From positions 1,612,001 to 1,676,000 of the forward strand of contig OZ252006.1 of the NCBI GenBank assembly GCA_965247175.1: 64,000 bases of DNA, given 5' to 3'. The notes under the pieces were generated by a model that made no database searches, was not told where the DNA came from, and worked only from the letters and a program-made list of their open reading frames with translations. Origin of the DNA: JANQMX01 sp965247175. Its GTDB lineage: Bacteria; Pseudomonadota; Alphaproteobacteria; Kiloniellales; DSM-21159. The position numbers and the translations under genes were made by a program. This document shows positions 26,503 through 35,701 of this stretch, piece after piece; position 1 is the stretch's first letter; every line of letters begins with the position of its first letter.

Positions 26503-27413
26503 CAATCGAACCCCAGGAAGTCGAAGATCTCACGGTCTTTCATCGGCTCGGCGATCAAGGGCTCGGTGCCATCCCAGAGCGTCTGGGCAAGCTGCAGGTA
26601 CTCCTGCTGCACCTTCTCCAGCTCCGGCGATGGTTCCATTTCGAAGAGCGTGCACTTCTTGAGGCGGCTGCGACGGATGACGTCCAGGTCCGGGAAGTGC
26701 GCCAGCTTGTTGAGCCCGACCCGCTCGTTGAAGCGGTCGATCTCATCAGTCGCGGCGCTGCGGTTGGCGATAACCCCACCCAAGCGCACATCATAATTCC
26801 GCGACTTGGCGGTAATCGCTGCGATGATGCGGTTCATCGCGAAGATCGAGTCGAAGTCGTTCGCCGCGACAATCAGCGCCCGGTCGGCATGCTGCAGTGG
26901 CGAGGCAAAGCCGCCGCAGACGACATCTCCGAGCACATCGAAGATGACGACATCGCTGTCATCCAAAAGATGATGTGCCTTGAGCAGCTTGACGGTCTGG
27001 CCAACGACATAGCCGCCGCAGCCGGTGCCGGCCGGCGGGCCGCCCGCCTCGACGCACATCACACCGTTGTAGCCTTCGTAGACGAAGTCCTCGACGCGCA
27101 GCTCTTCGGTGTGGAAGTCCACCGACTCGAGCACGTCGATGACGGTCGGCACCAGAGACTTGGTCAGCGTGAAGGTCGAGTCGTGCTTGGGGTCGCAGCC
27201 AATCTGCAGCACGCGCTTGCCGAGCTTGGAGAAGGCGGCCGAGAGATTGGATGAGGTCGTGCTCTTGCCGATACCGCCTTTGCCATAGATCGAGAAGACC
27301 TTGGCCGAGCCGATGGTCATGTTGGGGTCCAGATGAACCTGAACGCTGCCCTCGCCGTCGTCGCGGGAACTCGGGGCGCTATCAGGAGCATTCGCGAGAA
27401 TGTCGAGCGTCAT
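26502..27413 (-). CDS. bchL: Dark-operative protochlorophyllide reductase iron protein BchL
   Basis: NifH-like ATPase that passes electrons to BchN-BchB for light-independent reduction of protochlorophyllide. P-loop YGKGGIGKSTTSSN near residue 43; cluster cysteines in AGTGCGGY and VLGDVVCGGF. Ends with IFDFLGFD, typical. 303 aa with a short variable leader. ATG overlaps the bchH stop by 4 bp. Confidence 0.96.
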   Translation of the reverse strand: MTLDILANAPDSAPSSRDDGEGSVQVHLDPNMTIGSAKVFSIYGKGGIGKSTTSSNLSAAFSKLGKRVLQIGCDPKHDSTFTLTKSLVPTVIDVLESVDFHTEELRVEDFVYEGYNGVMCVEAGGPPAGTGCGGYVVGQTVKLLKAHHLLDDSDVVIFDVLGDVVCGGFASPLQHADRALIVAANDFDSIFAMNRIIAAITAKSRNYDVRLGGVIANRSAATDEIDRFNERVGLNKLAHFPDLDVIRRSRLKKCTLFEMEPSPELEKVQQEYLQLAQTLWDGTEPLIAEPMKDREIFDFLGFD

Positions 27414-30400
27414 GCGGCAGCCTCCACACCAATGCCTTCGAGCCGGTCTTCCAACTCGTCGCCAGCCTTGCGCAGCGCCTCCAGCATGGCGCCATCCGGT
27501 GTCCAATAGTCGCGCTCGTGCGCTTCGATCAGGCGGTTGACGACCTTCGAGGAGGCGACCGGATTGAGCTCCGCGAGCCGGTTCCTCATCTCTTCGTCGA
27601 GCACGTAGGTCTGAGTGATGTGCTGATAGACCCACTTGGAGACCTGCCCCGTGGTCGCCGACCAGCCGACCGTGTTGGTGACGTGGGCCTCGATCTGGCG
27701 CACGCCCTCGTAGCCGTGCTCGAGCATGCCCTCGTACCATTTCGGATTCAGCATGCGGGTGCGGGTCTCGAGCGCGACCTGCTCGGCGATGGTCCGCACC
27801 GCCCCCTGCCCGCGTGTTTCATCCCCGATGTAGACCGGCACCTGATCTCCGCGGGCCCGCTGAATCGAGCGGCTGATGCCGCCCAGCGTGTCGAAGTAAT
27901 GATCGAGCGTGGTGACGCCGAGCTCGACCGACTCTAGATTCTGATAGGCGAGATGCACGCCGGAGAGGATGTCCTTCAGCAGCTCGGACTGCTGGGCCGG
28001 GCGTCCATCGCGGCCGAAGGCAAAGCACTTGCGCCGGCTATAGGTCTCCGCCAGCTCGTCCTCGTCGTTCCAGCAGCCGCTGTCGATCAGGTGGTTGACG
28101 TTGGAGCCATAGGCGCCATCCGCATTGCTGAAGACGCGGAGCGATGCCGTTTCGAGATCGCAGCCAAGCCGCTTCTGCGTCTCCAGCGCGTTCTTACGGA
28201 CAAAGTTCTGCGCCAGCGGCTCGTCAGCGCTGGCCGCAAGGAAGGCCGCCTCCGCCAGCATCTTGGTCTGCAGCGGCAACAGATCGCGGAAGATGCCCGA
28301 CAGGGTCATGACGACATCGACGCGCGGCCGGCCAAGCTCTTCCAGCGGAATGAGGTCGGCTCCTGCTAAGCGGCCATAGCTGTCGAAGCGCGGCCGCGCA
28401 CCCATCAGGGCTAAGGCCTGCGAGATCGGTCCGCCTTCGCTCTTCAGGTTGTCCGTGCCCCAGAGCACGATAGCGACCGACTCCGGCAGATCGTGGCCGT
28501 CTTCGGCATGGCGCTCCAAAAGCCGTGCCGCCTGCCGTGCGCCTTCCGCGGCGGCAAAGGTGCTCGGAATTTTGAAGGGGTCGAAGCCATGCAGGTTGCG
28601 CCCAGTCGGCAGGATATCGGGAGACCTGATGAGGTCGCCCCCAGGCGCCGGGCGCACGAAACGGCCGTTCAAAGCGTTCAGCAGCGAAGGAAGTTCATGA
28701 TCTTGAGACAAGAGCAGGTTGGTCTCGGCCAAGGCTTCAAAAGCAGCAACGTTGCTGTCGCTCGTCTCCATCCCGCCTGCCGCCAGCGCCTGCTCGGCGT
28801 CCGCCCCACGCGCCAAAGCGTCGATGGCAGCGGGCTCGGGCGCGATGTCATGGGAGGCTTCGGCAAGCGCCGACAGGAAGTCGATGCGCTCGGGCTCGCT
28901 CGCGGGCTCACCGACCACGTGGAGTCCGTGGGGGATGAGCGTGTATTCCAGCTCCAAAATCGCGGCCCCGAGCCCGTCGATCTCGCGCGATGCGCTGCCG
29001 TTCCAGGCCGGCTCGAGCTCGGCGAGCTCAAGCTCACCGGCTTGCGCTTGAATGAGCGCCGCAAGCTCCTCGCGCTCTTCGGGCGCCTCGCTGTCCAGGC
29101 CGCGCCAGCGCTCAACCGAGGACTTGAGATCCAAAAGGCCGCGATAGAGCCCGGCGTTGGTCACCGGCGGTGTCAGGTAGCTCACCAGGGTCGCCGCCGC
29201 CCGGCGCTTGGCGATCATGCCTTCGGAGGGGTTGTTCGCGGCGTAGAGGTAGAAGTTCGGCAGATCGCCGATCAAACGGTCGGGCCAGCAGTCCGCGGAC
29301 AAAGCGACCTGCTTGCCCGGCATGAACTCCAGGGCGCCATGGGTTCCGAAGTGGAGGATGGCGTCGGCGCCGAAATCCTCACGGATGTAGCGATAGAACC
29401 CGGCGAAGGCATGGGTCGGTGCCAAGCCTTTTTCGAACAGCAGGCGCATGGGGTCGCCTTCATAGCCGAAGGGTGGCTGCACGCCGACGAAGACGTTGCC
29501 AAACTGCACACCGAGCACGAAGATCGACGCACCATCCGACAGATGCCGTCCCGGCGCAGGTCCCCACTGGCTTTCAATCTCTGCCAGCCACGGTTCGCGC
29601 CGCACATGCTCATCGGCGCTGATGCGGGCCTGAACATTGGCCTCGGTCCCGAAGCGTGCCGCGTTGCCGACCAGGATCGTCTCACGCAGTGCGTCTACGC
29701 TCTCCGGCAGCTCGACCGTGTAACCCGCCTGCCTCAGAGCCTTCAGCGTGTTGAAGAGCGAGGCATAGACGGAAAGATGCGCGGCCGAGCCGGTGTTGCC
29801 GCCGTTCGGCGGGAAGTTGAACAGCGCGATTGCGAGCTTGCGATCAGCCAAGGCCCCACTGCGGAGAGTGATCATGCGATCGACTCTGGCCGCCAGCATC
29901 CCGGCCCGCTCATCGAGAGACTGCATGTCGCGTGGCCTCTCGGGCGACGCCTGCGTTGAGCGGCCACCGAAGAGCATGGGCCCGGTCGCGCCGTCCAGCT
30001 CGGGGATGGAGACCATCATGGTCGCCTCGACCGGCAGAAGGCCGCGATCGGACTCCTGCCACTGCTCGAGCGTCTGAAACTCGACGGCCTGGGCCGCCAG
30101 GTAGGGCACATCCAGCTCGGCGATCGTGTCTTCCGCGGCCTTCGAGTCGTTGTAGGCAGGCCCGCCGACCAGGGAGAAACCCGTCAGTGAGACGACGGCA
30201 TCGACCAGCGGCCTGCTGCCGTTCTTGAAGTAGTTCTCGATGGCCGGGCGCGCATCCAAGCCACTGGCAAAGGCAGGGATGACCCGAAAACCGCGCGCCT
30301 CGAAGGCGGCGATCACCCCGTCATAGTGCGCCGTGTTCCCGGCGAGAACATAGGAGCGCATGATCAGAAGGCCCACGGTCTTGCTGACCTTCTTGGGCTT

Positions 30401-31129
30401 CGGGAGCTTTCCGGCTTTGACGGCGATGCGGTCCGCCAGACGTGGGTGGTAGAGACCGACCTCCGGATACTCAACGGGGAGCTTTGCGGTGAGCCGTTGA
30501 CGCAAGACCTCGCGCGGGCCGGACGCGTAGCGCTGAAGCAGGAACTTCACCAGGTTGATGACGTTTTCGTCGGAGCCCGCCAGCCAATACTGCAAGGTCA
30601 GGAAGTAGGCGCGCAGGTCCTGGGCAGCGCCGGGGATGAAGCGGAGGATCTGCGGCAACCGCCGCAGCATCGCCATCTGCTTGGCACCAGAACTGACGGA
30701 GGGTTTGCCGTCTTTGCTGCCGCCCCGCAGGCGCTTCAACAAGGCCAGCGCCCCACCCTGCCGTTTGTCCATGGAGAACTTGCCGAGCTTGGTCAGACGA
30801 ATGACCTCGCCGGCCGACATGCCGACGACCATGGCATCGCAATGCTCGCGGCGCGCCTTGAGCGCCGGCAAGACAGCGCGGATGTGCTCTTCCATGAAGA
30901 GCATGGTGACGATGACGATGTCGCCGCTCGCGATATCCTCTTTGCATCGCTTCAGGGCCTCTTCGTTCGCCGTCCAGTCGGCGGCGGCATGAAGCACCAG
31001 AGAGAGGTTGGGAATCTCCTTCTGCAGCGATGCGCGGGCGCGGTCCACGGCGCTGGCAAGGTGACTGTCCAGCGTCACGATAACGACCCGAACCGGGGTC
31101 GGGTCAGCGGCCGAAGTGCGCCTTGGCAT
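27410..31129 (-). CDS. bchH: Magnesium chelatase subunit BchH
   Basis: Large porphyrin-binding subunit that inserts Mg into protoporphyrin IX together with BchI and BchD (not in this window). 1239 aa, standard. Recognised by GTHGALEFMPGKQVALS, PPNGGNTGSAAHLSVY, and DVVMTLSGIFRDLLPLQ. ATG 31129 precedes MPRRTSAADPTPVRVVIVTLDSH and overlaps bchB by 26 bp; the open frame extends further to 31357 within bchB but that part is a shadow. Confidence 0.96.
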   Translation of the reverse strand: MPRRTSAADPTPVRVVIVTLDSHLASAVDRARASLQKEIPNLSLVLHAAADWTANEEALKRCKEDIASGDIVIVTMLFMEEHIRAVLPALKARREHCDAMVVGMSAGEVIRLTKLGKFSMDKRQGGALALLKRLRGGSKDGKPSVSSGAKQMAMLRRLPQILRFIPGAAQDLRAYFLTLQYWLAGSDENVINLVKFLLQRYASGPREVLRQRLTAKLPVEYPEVGLYHPRLADRIAVKAGKLPKPKKVSKTVGLLIMRSYVLAGNTAHYDGVIAAFEARGFRVIPAFASGLDARPAIENYFKNGSRPLVDAVVSLTGFSLVGGPAYNDSKAAEDTIAELDVPYLAAQAVEFQTLEQWQESDRGLLPVEATMMVSIPELDGATGPMLFGGRSTQASPERPRDMQSLDERAGMLAARVDRMITLRSGALADRKLAIALFNFPPNGGNTGSAAHLSVYASLFNTLKALRQAGYTVELPESVDALRETILVGNAARFGTEANVQARISADEHVRREPWLAEIESQWGPAPGRHLSDGASIFVLGVQFGNVFVGVQPPFGYEGDPMRLLFEKGLAPTHAFAGFYRYIREDFGADAILHFGTHGALEFMPGKQVALSADCWPDRLIGDLPNFYLYAANNPSEGMIAKRRAAATLVSYLTPPVTNAGLYRGLLDLKSSVERWRGLDSEAPEEREELAALIQAQAGELELAELEPAWNGSASREIDGLGAAILELEYTLIPHGLHVVGEPASEPERIDFLSALAEASHDIAPEPAAIDALARGADAEQALAAGGMETSDSNVAAFEALAETNLLLSQDHELPSLLNALNGRFVRPAPGGDLIRSPDILPTGRNLHGFDPFKIPSTFAAAEGARQAARLLERHAEDGHDLPESVAIVLWGTDNLKSEGGPISQALALMGARPRFDSYGRLAGADLIPLEELGRPRVDVVMTLSGIFRDLLPLQTKMLAEAAFLAASADEPLAQNFVRKNALETQKRLGCDLETASLRVFSNADGAYGSNVNHLIDSGCWNDEDELAETYSRRKCFAFGRDGRPAQQSELLKDILSGVHLAYQNLESVELGVTTLDHYFDTLGGISRSIQRARGDQVPVYIGDETRGQGAVRTIAEQVALETRTRMLNPKWYEGMLEHGYEGVRQIEAHVTNTVGWSATTGQVSKWVYQHITQTYVLDEEMRNRLAELNPVASSKVVNRLIEAHERDYWTPDGAMLEALRKAGDELEDRLEGIGVEAAA

Positions 31130-32669
31130 CGTAAAGCGTCTCGAGCGTGATGGTTGCAACGCCCCGTTCTTGTGCGAAGCGTTCGGTGTTGCGGCGTGCT
31201 TTGCCGCGTACGAAGAAGGGAATCTTGCGCAGCTCTGATTCAGCCTCGGCCGCCCAGGCAACATCCTCGCCCTGGCCAGCAGGCAAGCTGTCCGGCAGTC
31301 GGACATCGCGATTGGATGGGGCTTCCGCGGCAAGGTGCGAAGGCGATGCATGATCACCGAACTCGAAGTCCTCGCGGAACATTCCGAGCAAGTGCTCTTC
31401 CAGGCCCATCATCAAAGGATGCACGAAGCTGTCGAAGATGACGTTGGCACCTTCGAAGCCCATCTGGGGCGAATAGCGCGCGGGAAAATCCTGAACATGG
31501 ACCGGCGCCGAGATGACAGCGCAGGGCACGCCGAGGCGCTTGGCGATATGCCGTTCCATCTGGCTGCCCAGCACCAGCTCGGGCGCGGCGTCCGCGATCT
31601 TGGCCTCGACCTCCAGATAGTCGTCGGAGATCAGCGGCTCGACGTCGTAGAGCTTGGCTGCCGCACGCACCTCGCGGGCAAACTCGCGATTGTAGGCGCC
31701 AAGACCGACGACCGTGAAACCGAGCTCGTCGGAAGCGATGCGGGCTGCCGCGATGGCATGGGTGGCGTCACCAAAGACAAAGACACGCTTGCCGGTCAGA
31801 TAGGTCGAGTCGACCGAGCGTGAGTACCAGGGAAGTCGCGACCCTTCGGTGGCGAGGAACGCTTTCGCATCACACCCAGCAAGCGCGCAGACCTCGGCGA
31901 TAAAGTCTCGCGTTGCACCAATGCCGACCGGAACCGTTTTGACATAGGGCTGCCCGAAGGCGCGCTTCAGCCACTGCGCGGCGGCATCTGCGATCTCTGG
32001 ATAGAGGCAAATGTTGAAGTCAGCCTCACCGAGGCGGCTCAGATCTGCCGGCGTGGCGCCGAGCGGCGCGGTCACGTTGATTTCGACGCCGAGCTCGGCG
32101 AGCAGCGAGGAGATTTCTTTGACGTCATCGCGGTGACGGAAACCGAGTGCCGTCGGCCCAAGAAGATTGCATCTTGGCCGTTGCAAGGGGTCACGCGCCG
32201 GCCGTGTCGTGCCAGGCGGCAAAGCGCTCGGGCCGGCAAGGGCGCGCACCAACTGCAGGAAGGTCTCCGAGGCGCCCCAATTCTCCTTGCGCTGATAGGC
32301 CGGCAATTCGATCGGCACCACAGGCACCGGCAGGTTGAGCGCCCGGGCGAGACCGCCAGGGTCGTCCTGTATCAGTTCGGCCGTGCAGGACGCACCGACC
32401 AGCAAAGCCTGCGGCCGGAAGCGTTCATACGCCTCGCGCACTGCGTTCTTGAAGATCTCGGCCGTGTCGCCGCCCAGGTCACGGGCCTGGAACGTTGTAT
32501 AAGTAACCGGGGGCCGCTTCTGCTGACGCTCGATCATGGTGAACAGCAGGTCAGCGTAGGTGTCTCCCTGCGGCGCATGGAGAACGTAGTGCAGCCCTTC
32601 CATCGCCGTTGCGACCCGCATGGCCCCGACGTGGGGCGGTCCTTCATAGGTCCAGACCGTGAGCTCCAT
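31104..32669 (-). CDS. bchB: Dark-operative protochlorophyllide reductase subunit BchB
   Basis: NifK-like catalytic subunit. 521 aa. Begins MELTVWTYEGPPHVGAMR, strongly conserved; GDTYADLLF holds the Asp cluster ligand of this subunit and LVGASCTAELIQDDPGG the Cys. C-terminal region has the helper domain KIPFFVRGKARRNTERFA. Starts 4 bp after bchN stop; overlaps bchH by 26 bp. Confidence 0.96.
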   Translation of the reverse strand: MELTVWTYEGPPHVGAMRVATAMEGLHYVLHAPQGDTYADLLFTMIERQQKRPPVTYTTFQARDLGGDTAEIFKNAVREAYERFRPQALLVGASCTAELIQDDPGGLARALNLPVPVVPIELPAYQRKENWGASETFLQLVRALAGPSALPPGTTRPARDPLQRPRCNLLGPTALGFRHRDDVKEISSLLAELGVEINVTAPLGATPADLSRLGEADFNICLYPEIADAAAQWLKRAFGQPYVKTVPVGIGATRDFIAEVCALAGCDAKAFLATEGSRLPWYSRSVDSTYLTGKRVFVFGDATHAIAAARIASDELGFTVVGLGAYNREFAREVRAAAKLYDVEPLISDDYLEVEAKIADAAPELVLGSQMERHIAKRLGVPCAVISAPVHVQDFPARYSPQMGFEGANVIFDSFVHPLMMGLEEHLLGMFREDFEFGDHASPSHLAAEAPSNRDVRLPDSLPAGQGEDVAWAAEAESELRKIPFFVRGKARRNTERFAQERGVATITLETLYDAKAHFGR

Positions 32670-32673
32670 GGCG

Positions 32674-33960
32674 TCAGACCTCCAGCCGCGCGCGCCGCTC
32701 GAGCGGACGGGCAAAGAGCTCTGCCAGGTCACCGGCCTGCTCGTAGCCATGGATGGGAGAGAAGACGAGCTCGATCGCCCACTTGGTGGCAATCCCCTCG
32801 GCTTCGAGAGGATTGGCCAGGCCCAATCCGCAGACGACTAGGTCAGGGTCGGCGGCGCGCGCACGGTCGAGCTGACGCTCGACGTCCTGCTGCTCGACGA
32901 CAGGCGTACCCGGCGGAAGCAACTCCAACTCCTCCGCCATGAGCTTGCGGTTCAGATAGGGCGTGCCGACCTCGATCAGCTCGGCGCCCAGCTCGCGATG
33001 AAGGAACCGTGCCAGCGGAATCTCGAGTTGCGAGTCGGGGAAGAAGAAGATCCGTTTACCGTCAAGCCTCTCGCGGTAGCGCTGCAAGGCCGCCTGGGCG
33101 CGCTTCCGGGGTGCTGCAACGACCTCTCGGAAACGGTCCGGGTCGACGCCCCACTCTACGGCAGCAGCACCAAGCCATGCGGTCGTGCCCTCGACACCAA
33201 AAGGATGAGGAGCACGGAGCCGAACGGCGCCGCGCTCCTCAAGTGCTCGGGCAGAGATTGTCTGGAATGGCTGGGCCAACAGGAAGCGAGTGTTGGGCCC
33301 GACCTGCGGCAGATCGGCTGAGCGCCGAGGCGGCAGGAAGTCTACATTGGCAATGCCGAGCTCGGCGAAGAGCCGGCGGAACTGATCCTCCACGACATCG
33401 GCCAGTGCACCGAGTACGAGCAGAGACTTCTCGGCGCCTTGCGGCGCCGTTGGCATCTCCGGTACCAGCGAGGCCAGACAGGCGTCCTCGCCTTCGGTGA
33501 AAGTCGTCTCTATGCCGCTGCCCGAGTAATTCAGCACCCGGACCGCAGGCGCAAAACGCTGTGCGAGCCGTTGTGCGGCCTTCGCAAGATCGAGCTTGAT
33601 CACCTCGGAGGGACACGAGCCGACCAGGAAGAGCGTGCGAATCTCGGGCCGACGCGCCAACAGCTTGGTGACAACCTTGTCGAGCTCTTCGTTGGCGTCC
33701 GCGAGGCCGGCTAGGTCGCGTTCGTCGATGATCGCCGTACCGAAGCGAGGTTCGGCAAAGATCATCACGCCTGCGGCGGACTGAATGAGATGCGCGCAGG
33801 TTCGTGAGCCGACGACCAAAAAGAAGGCGTCCTGGATCTTGCGGTGCAGCCAGATTATCCCGGTGAGCCCGCAGAAGACCTCTCGCTGACCAGGCTTGGC
33901 CTTGGATGGCGCAGTTGCGCAGCCCGCTGATTGGATGGGCCGTGTGGCGATGGCGTTCAC
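32674..33960 (-). CDS. bchN: Dark-operative protochlorophyllide reductase subunit BchN
   Basis: NifD-like catalytic subunit. 428 aa. The three Cys that hold the [4Fe-4S] cluster are visible in REVFCGLTG, SRTCAHLIQ and LVGSCPSEV. GTG start at 33960 overlaps the bchF stop (GTGA), supporting it. With BchB and BchL it makes chlorophyllide without light. Confidence 0.95.
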   Translation of the reverse strand: MNAIATRPIQSAGCATAPSKAKPGQREVFCGLTGIIWLHRKIQDAFFLVVGSRTCAHLIQSAAGVMIFAEPRFGTAIIDERDLAGLADANEELDKVVTKLLARRPEIRTLFLVGSCPSEVIKLDLAKAAQRLAQRFAPAVRVLNYSGSGIETTFTEGEDACLASLVPEMPTAPQGAEKSLLVLGALADVVEDQFRRLFAELGIANVDFLPPRRSADLPQVGPNTRFLLAQPFQTISARALEERGAVRLRAPHPFGVEGTTAWLGAAAVEWGVDPDRFREVVAAPRKRAQAALQRYRERLDGKRIFFFPDSQLEIPLARFLHRELGAELIEVGTPYLNRKLMAEELELLPPGTPVVEQQDVERQLDRARAADPDLVVCGLGLANPLEAEGIATKWAIELVFSPIHGYEQAGDLAELFARPLERRARLEV

Positions 33961-34490
33961 TTCGCCTCTCCCAGGACCACGGGAGCAGCAGCCAAATCCT
34001 GAGAAAGAGGCCGAGATTGCTCTCGGCGCGCGGCGCGCAGTTTCAGCAGGAACTGGCCCGCGTTGATCACGTAGGCGACATAGGCCGCCAGCGCGAGGAG
34101 CATGAGTTCATGAGGTGCCAGCACGGACCAAAACAGGGCCGCTAGGTAAGCACTGTGCAGTGCCAACACGAGAATGCTGAACACATCTTCCCAGAAGAAG
34201 GGCTTCGCGAAGAGGTACTTCCCAAAGACTTCCCGCTCCCAAACCGAGCCGGTGATCATGATCGCGTAGAGGACGAAGGTCTTGATCACGATCGACAGGG
34301 TCGCTGCTGCATAGCCCGCGCCTGTGGATAGATAACGCACGACCAGCACCAAGCTGATCAGGAAAACCAGGAATTGAAGGGGGGCAAGAACACCTTGGAC
34401 CAACGTCCAAGGGGAGGCGTCGCGGCGGCGGCGTTCATCCGCCGTGTAAAGAGGCTGGCTTCTCTTATTGATGTTCCTGTGCTGACGCAT
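33957..34490 (-). CDS. bchF: 3-vinyl bacteriochlorophyllide hydratase BchF
   Basis: Hydrates the C-3 vinyl group of chlorophyllide/bacteriochlorophyllide. 177 aa, membrane protein; LYTADERRRRDASPWTLVQGVLAPLQFLVF and SVWEREVFGKYLFAKPFFWEDVFS are characteristic. Start ATG 34490 has GAAGGG upstream; an ATG at 34541 is in frame but lies between the operator region and the better site. First gene of the long minus-strand operon ending in hemA. Confidence 0.92.
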   Translation of the reverse strand: MRQHRNINKRSQPLYTADERRRRDASPWTLVQGVLAPLQFLVFLISLVLVVRYLSTGAGYAAATLSIVIKTFVLYAIMITGSVWEREVFGKYLFAKPFFWEDVFSILVLALHSAYLAALFWSVLAPHELMLLALAAYVAYVINAGQFLLKLRAARREQSRPLSQDLAAAPVVLGEAK

Positions 34491-34549
34491 CGTGCCCTTC
34501 GGATACACCCGCCAATTCAGCGGATACTCTAGGACGTGCATCAAGAAAG

Positions 34550-34567
34550 TGTCAATCTAAATTGACG
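34550..34567. promoter_or_regulatory. PpsR-like operator before bchF
   Basis: TGTCA-N8-TGACG: matches TGT-N12-ACA except for the last base. It sits in the bchF-aerR intergenic region, about 60 bp before the bchF start, so it probably controls the leftward bch-puh operon. Confidence 0.6.
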
Positions 34568-34587
34568 TATCGTTAAATTTACAGTCC

Positions 34588-34602
34588 GGACAAAAAATGT
34601 CC
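34588..34602. promoter_or_regulatory. Short inverted repeat GGACA-N5-TGTCC
   Basis: Perfect 5-bp arms around five A residues, between the two PpsR-type sites of the bchF-aerR region. Half-sites share the TGTC/GACA core with the PpsR sites but have a different spacing. Function unknown. Confidence 0.35.
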
Positions 34603-34617
34603 TATTACAGTCTGCAG

Positions 34618-34635
34618 TGTCATGCTTAACTGACA
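34618..34635. promoter_or_regulatory. PpsR/CrtJ operator before aerR
   Basis: Exact TGTCA-N8-TGACA palindrome (TGT-N12-ACA), 118 bp upstream of the aerR start. With the site at 34550 it brackets the divergent promoters. Confidence 0.75.
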
Positions 34636-34752
34636 CCGAGGTGGAAGGAGTGGACAAACCCTCGAAAAACACAAAAGAGGGACGTTCTACGGGTAGATAA
34701 TGCAGAATTCTCCTCCATCTCGCCTCGTTAAGAGGAAGTGTTGGGAGGAACC

Positions 34753-35658
34753 ATGCGCAATACTCGGGAAACGAGTTCCGGGGCAGATTTCTGGGAAGAC
34801 CACGCCGATGCGTCGACCGACCTCTGCTCCGAACTGGAGACGAAGCGCCCAACGGCGCTCGCGCAACGAAACGGCTGGACCAGCCAGCTCCGCCAAACAA
34901 TCGAGAGTGAGATCATCCCTCGTCTGATGATGGCGCATCGCGCCAACGGCGCTAGACCGCAGTTGCAGTGCGCACCCATCGTAATCGAAGGCAATACGGT
35001 TGAGGAATTTGCGACGCTGGTTATCGAGCAGGAGGTTGAGGTTCTCCGCGCCTACATCAACGCACTCGTTGAGGAAGGGCAGTCGCTCGAGTCGCTGTTT
35101 CTCGAGCTCTTCGCACCGGCGGCCCGCCATCTCGGGGAGCAATGGAAGCAGGACACCCGCGACTTTACCGACGTAACCTTGGGACTGTCGCGGCTGCAGC
35201 GCCTGTTGCAGGAATATGGCCGGCAACTCGAAAGCGATGCCGCGATCCAGGCAGGTCGTGCGTTGCTTGTTTCGACTGAAGGAGAGCAACACACGTTCGG
35301 CCTCTCGATCTTGACCGAGTTCTTTCGGCGCGACGGCTGGGACGTGACGAGCAAGACTCTCTCTTCCGAGGAAGAGATCGCATCAGAGGTTCGAACAGGC
35401 CGATTCGACATCGTCGGCTTTTCGGTGAGCCAAGATTCGATGCTTGAACGAGTCGCCTCCTGTATCGAAATGGTACGCAAAGAATGCGGACAAAGGCGCA
35501 TCCACATCATGGTCGGAGGCAGGGTTTTCCTAGACAACCCGGCGTTAGTGTCGGAAGTTGGCGCGGATTCGACTGCTAGCGACGCCAGTCGTGCGGTGGC
35601 GCGTGCGCGCGTGTACCTAAGCTACCATGCCGAAAAGGGTGCTCGTCGCCTCGCTTAG
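34753..35658 (+). CDS. aerR: AerR/PpaA-type cobalamin-binding antirepressor
   Basis: 301 aa. C-terminal half is a B12-binding-like (SCHIC) domain: TEGEQHTFGLSILTEFFRRDGWDV and FDIVGFSVSQDSMLERVASCIEMVR; the His in EGEQHTF is the expected cobalamin contact region. AerR/PpaA relieve or modify PpsR repression. Start ATG 34753 is chosen because GGGAGG lies just before it; the frame also opens at TTG 34738. Lies directly upstream of ppsR in the same direction, the usual alphaproteobacterial pair. Confidence 0.85.
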   Translation: MRNTRETSSGADFWEDHADASTDLCSELETKRPTALAQRNGWTSQLRQTIESEIIPRLMMAHRANGARPQLQCAPIVIEGNTVEEFATLVIEQEVEVLRAYINALVEEGQSLESLFLELFAPAARHLGEQWKQDTRDFTDVTLGLSRLQRLLQEYGRQLESDAAIQAGRALLVSTEGEQHTFGLSILTEFFRRDGWDVTSKTLSSEEEIASEVRTGRFDIVGFSVSQDSMLERVASCIEMVRKECGQRRIHIMVGGRVFLDNPALVSEVGADSTASDASRAVARARVYLSYHAEKGARRLA

Positions 35659-35701
35659 CCGGTTTGGTTAGTCAAGGATACACTTGCTAAACGTAGGATG
35701 A

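Noticed and set aside
31130..31357. N-terminal extension of bchH within bchB
   Set aside because: Sequence is a shadow of the bchB 3' end, with basic low-complexity residues; BchH homology starts after 31129.
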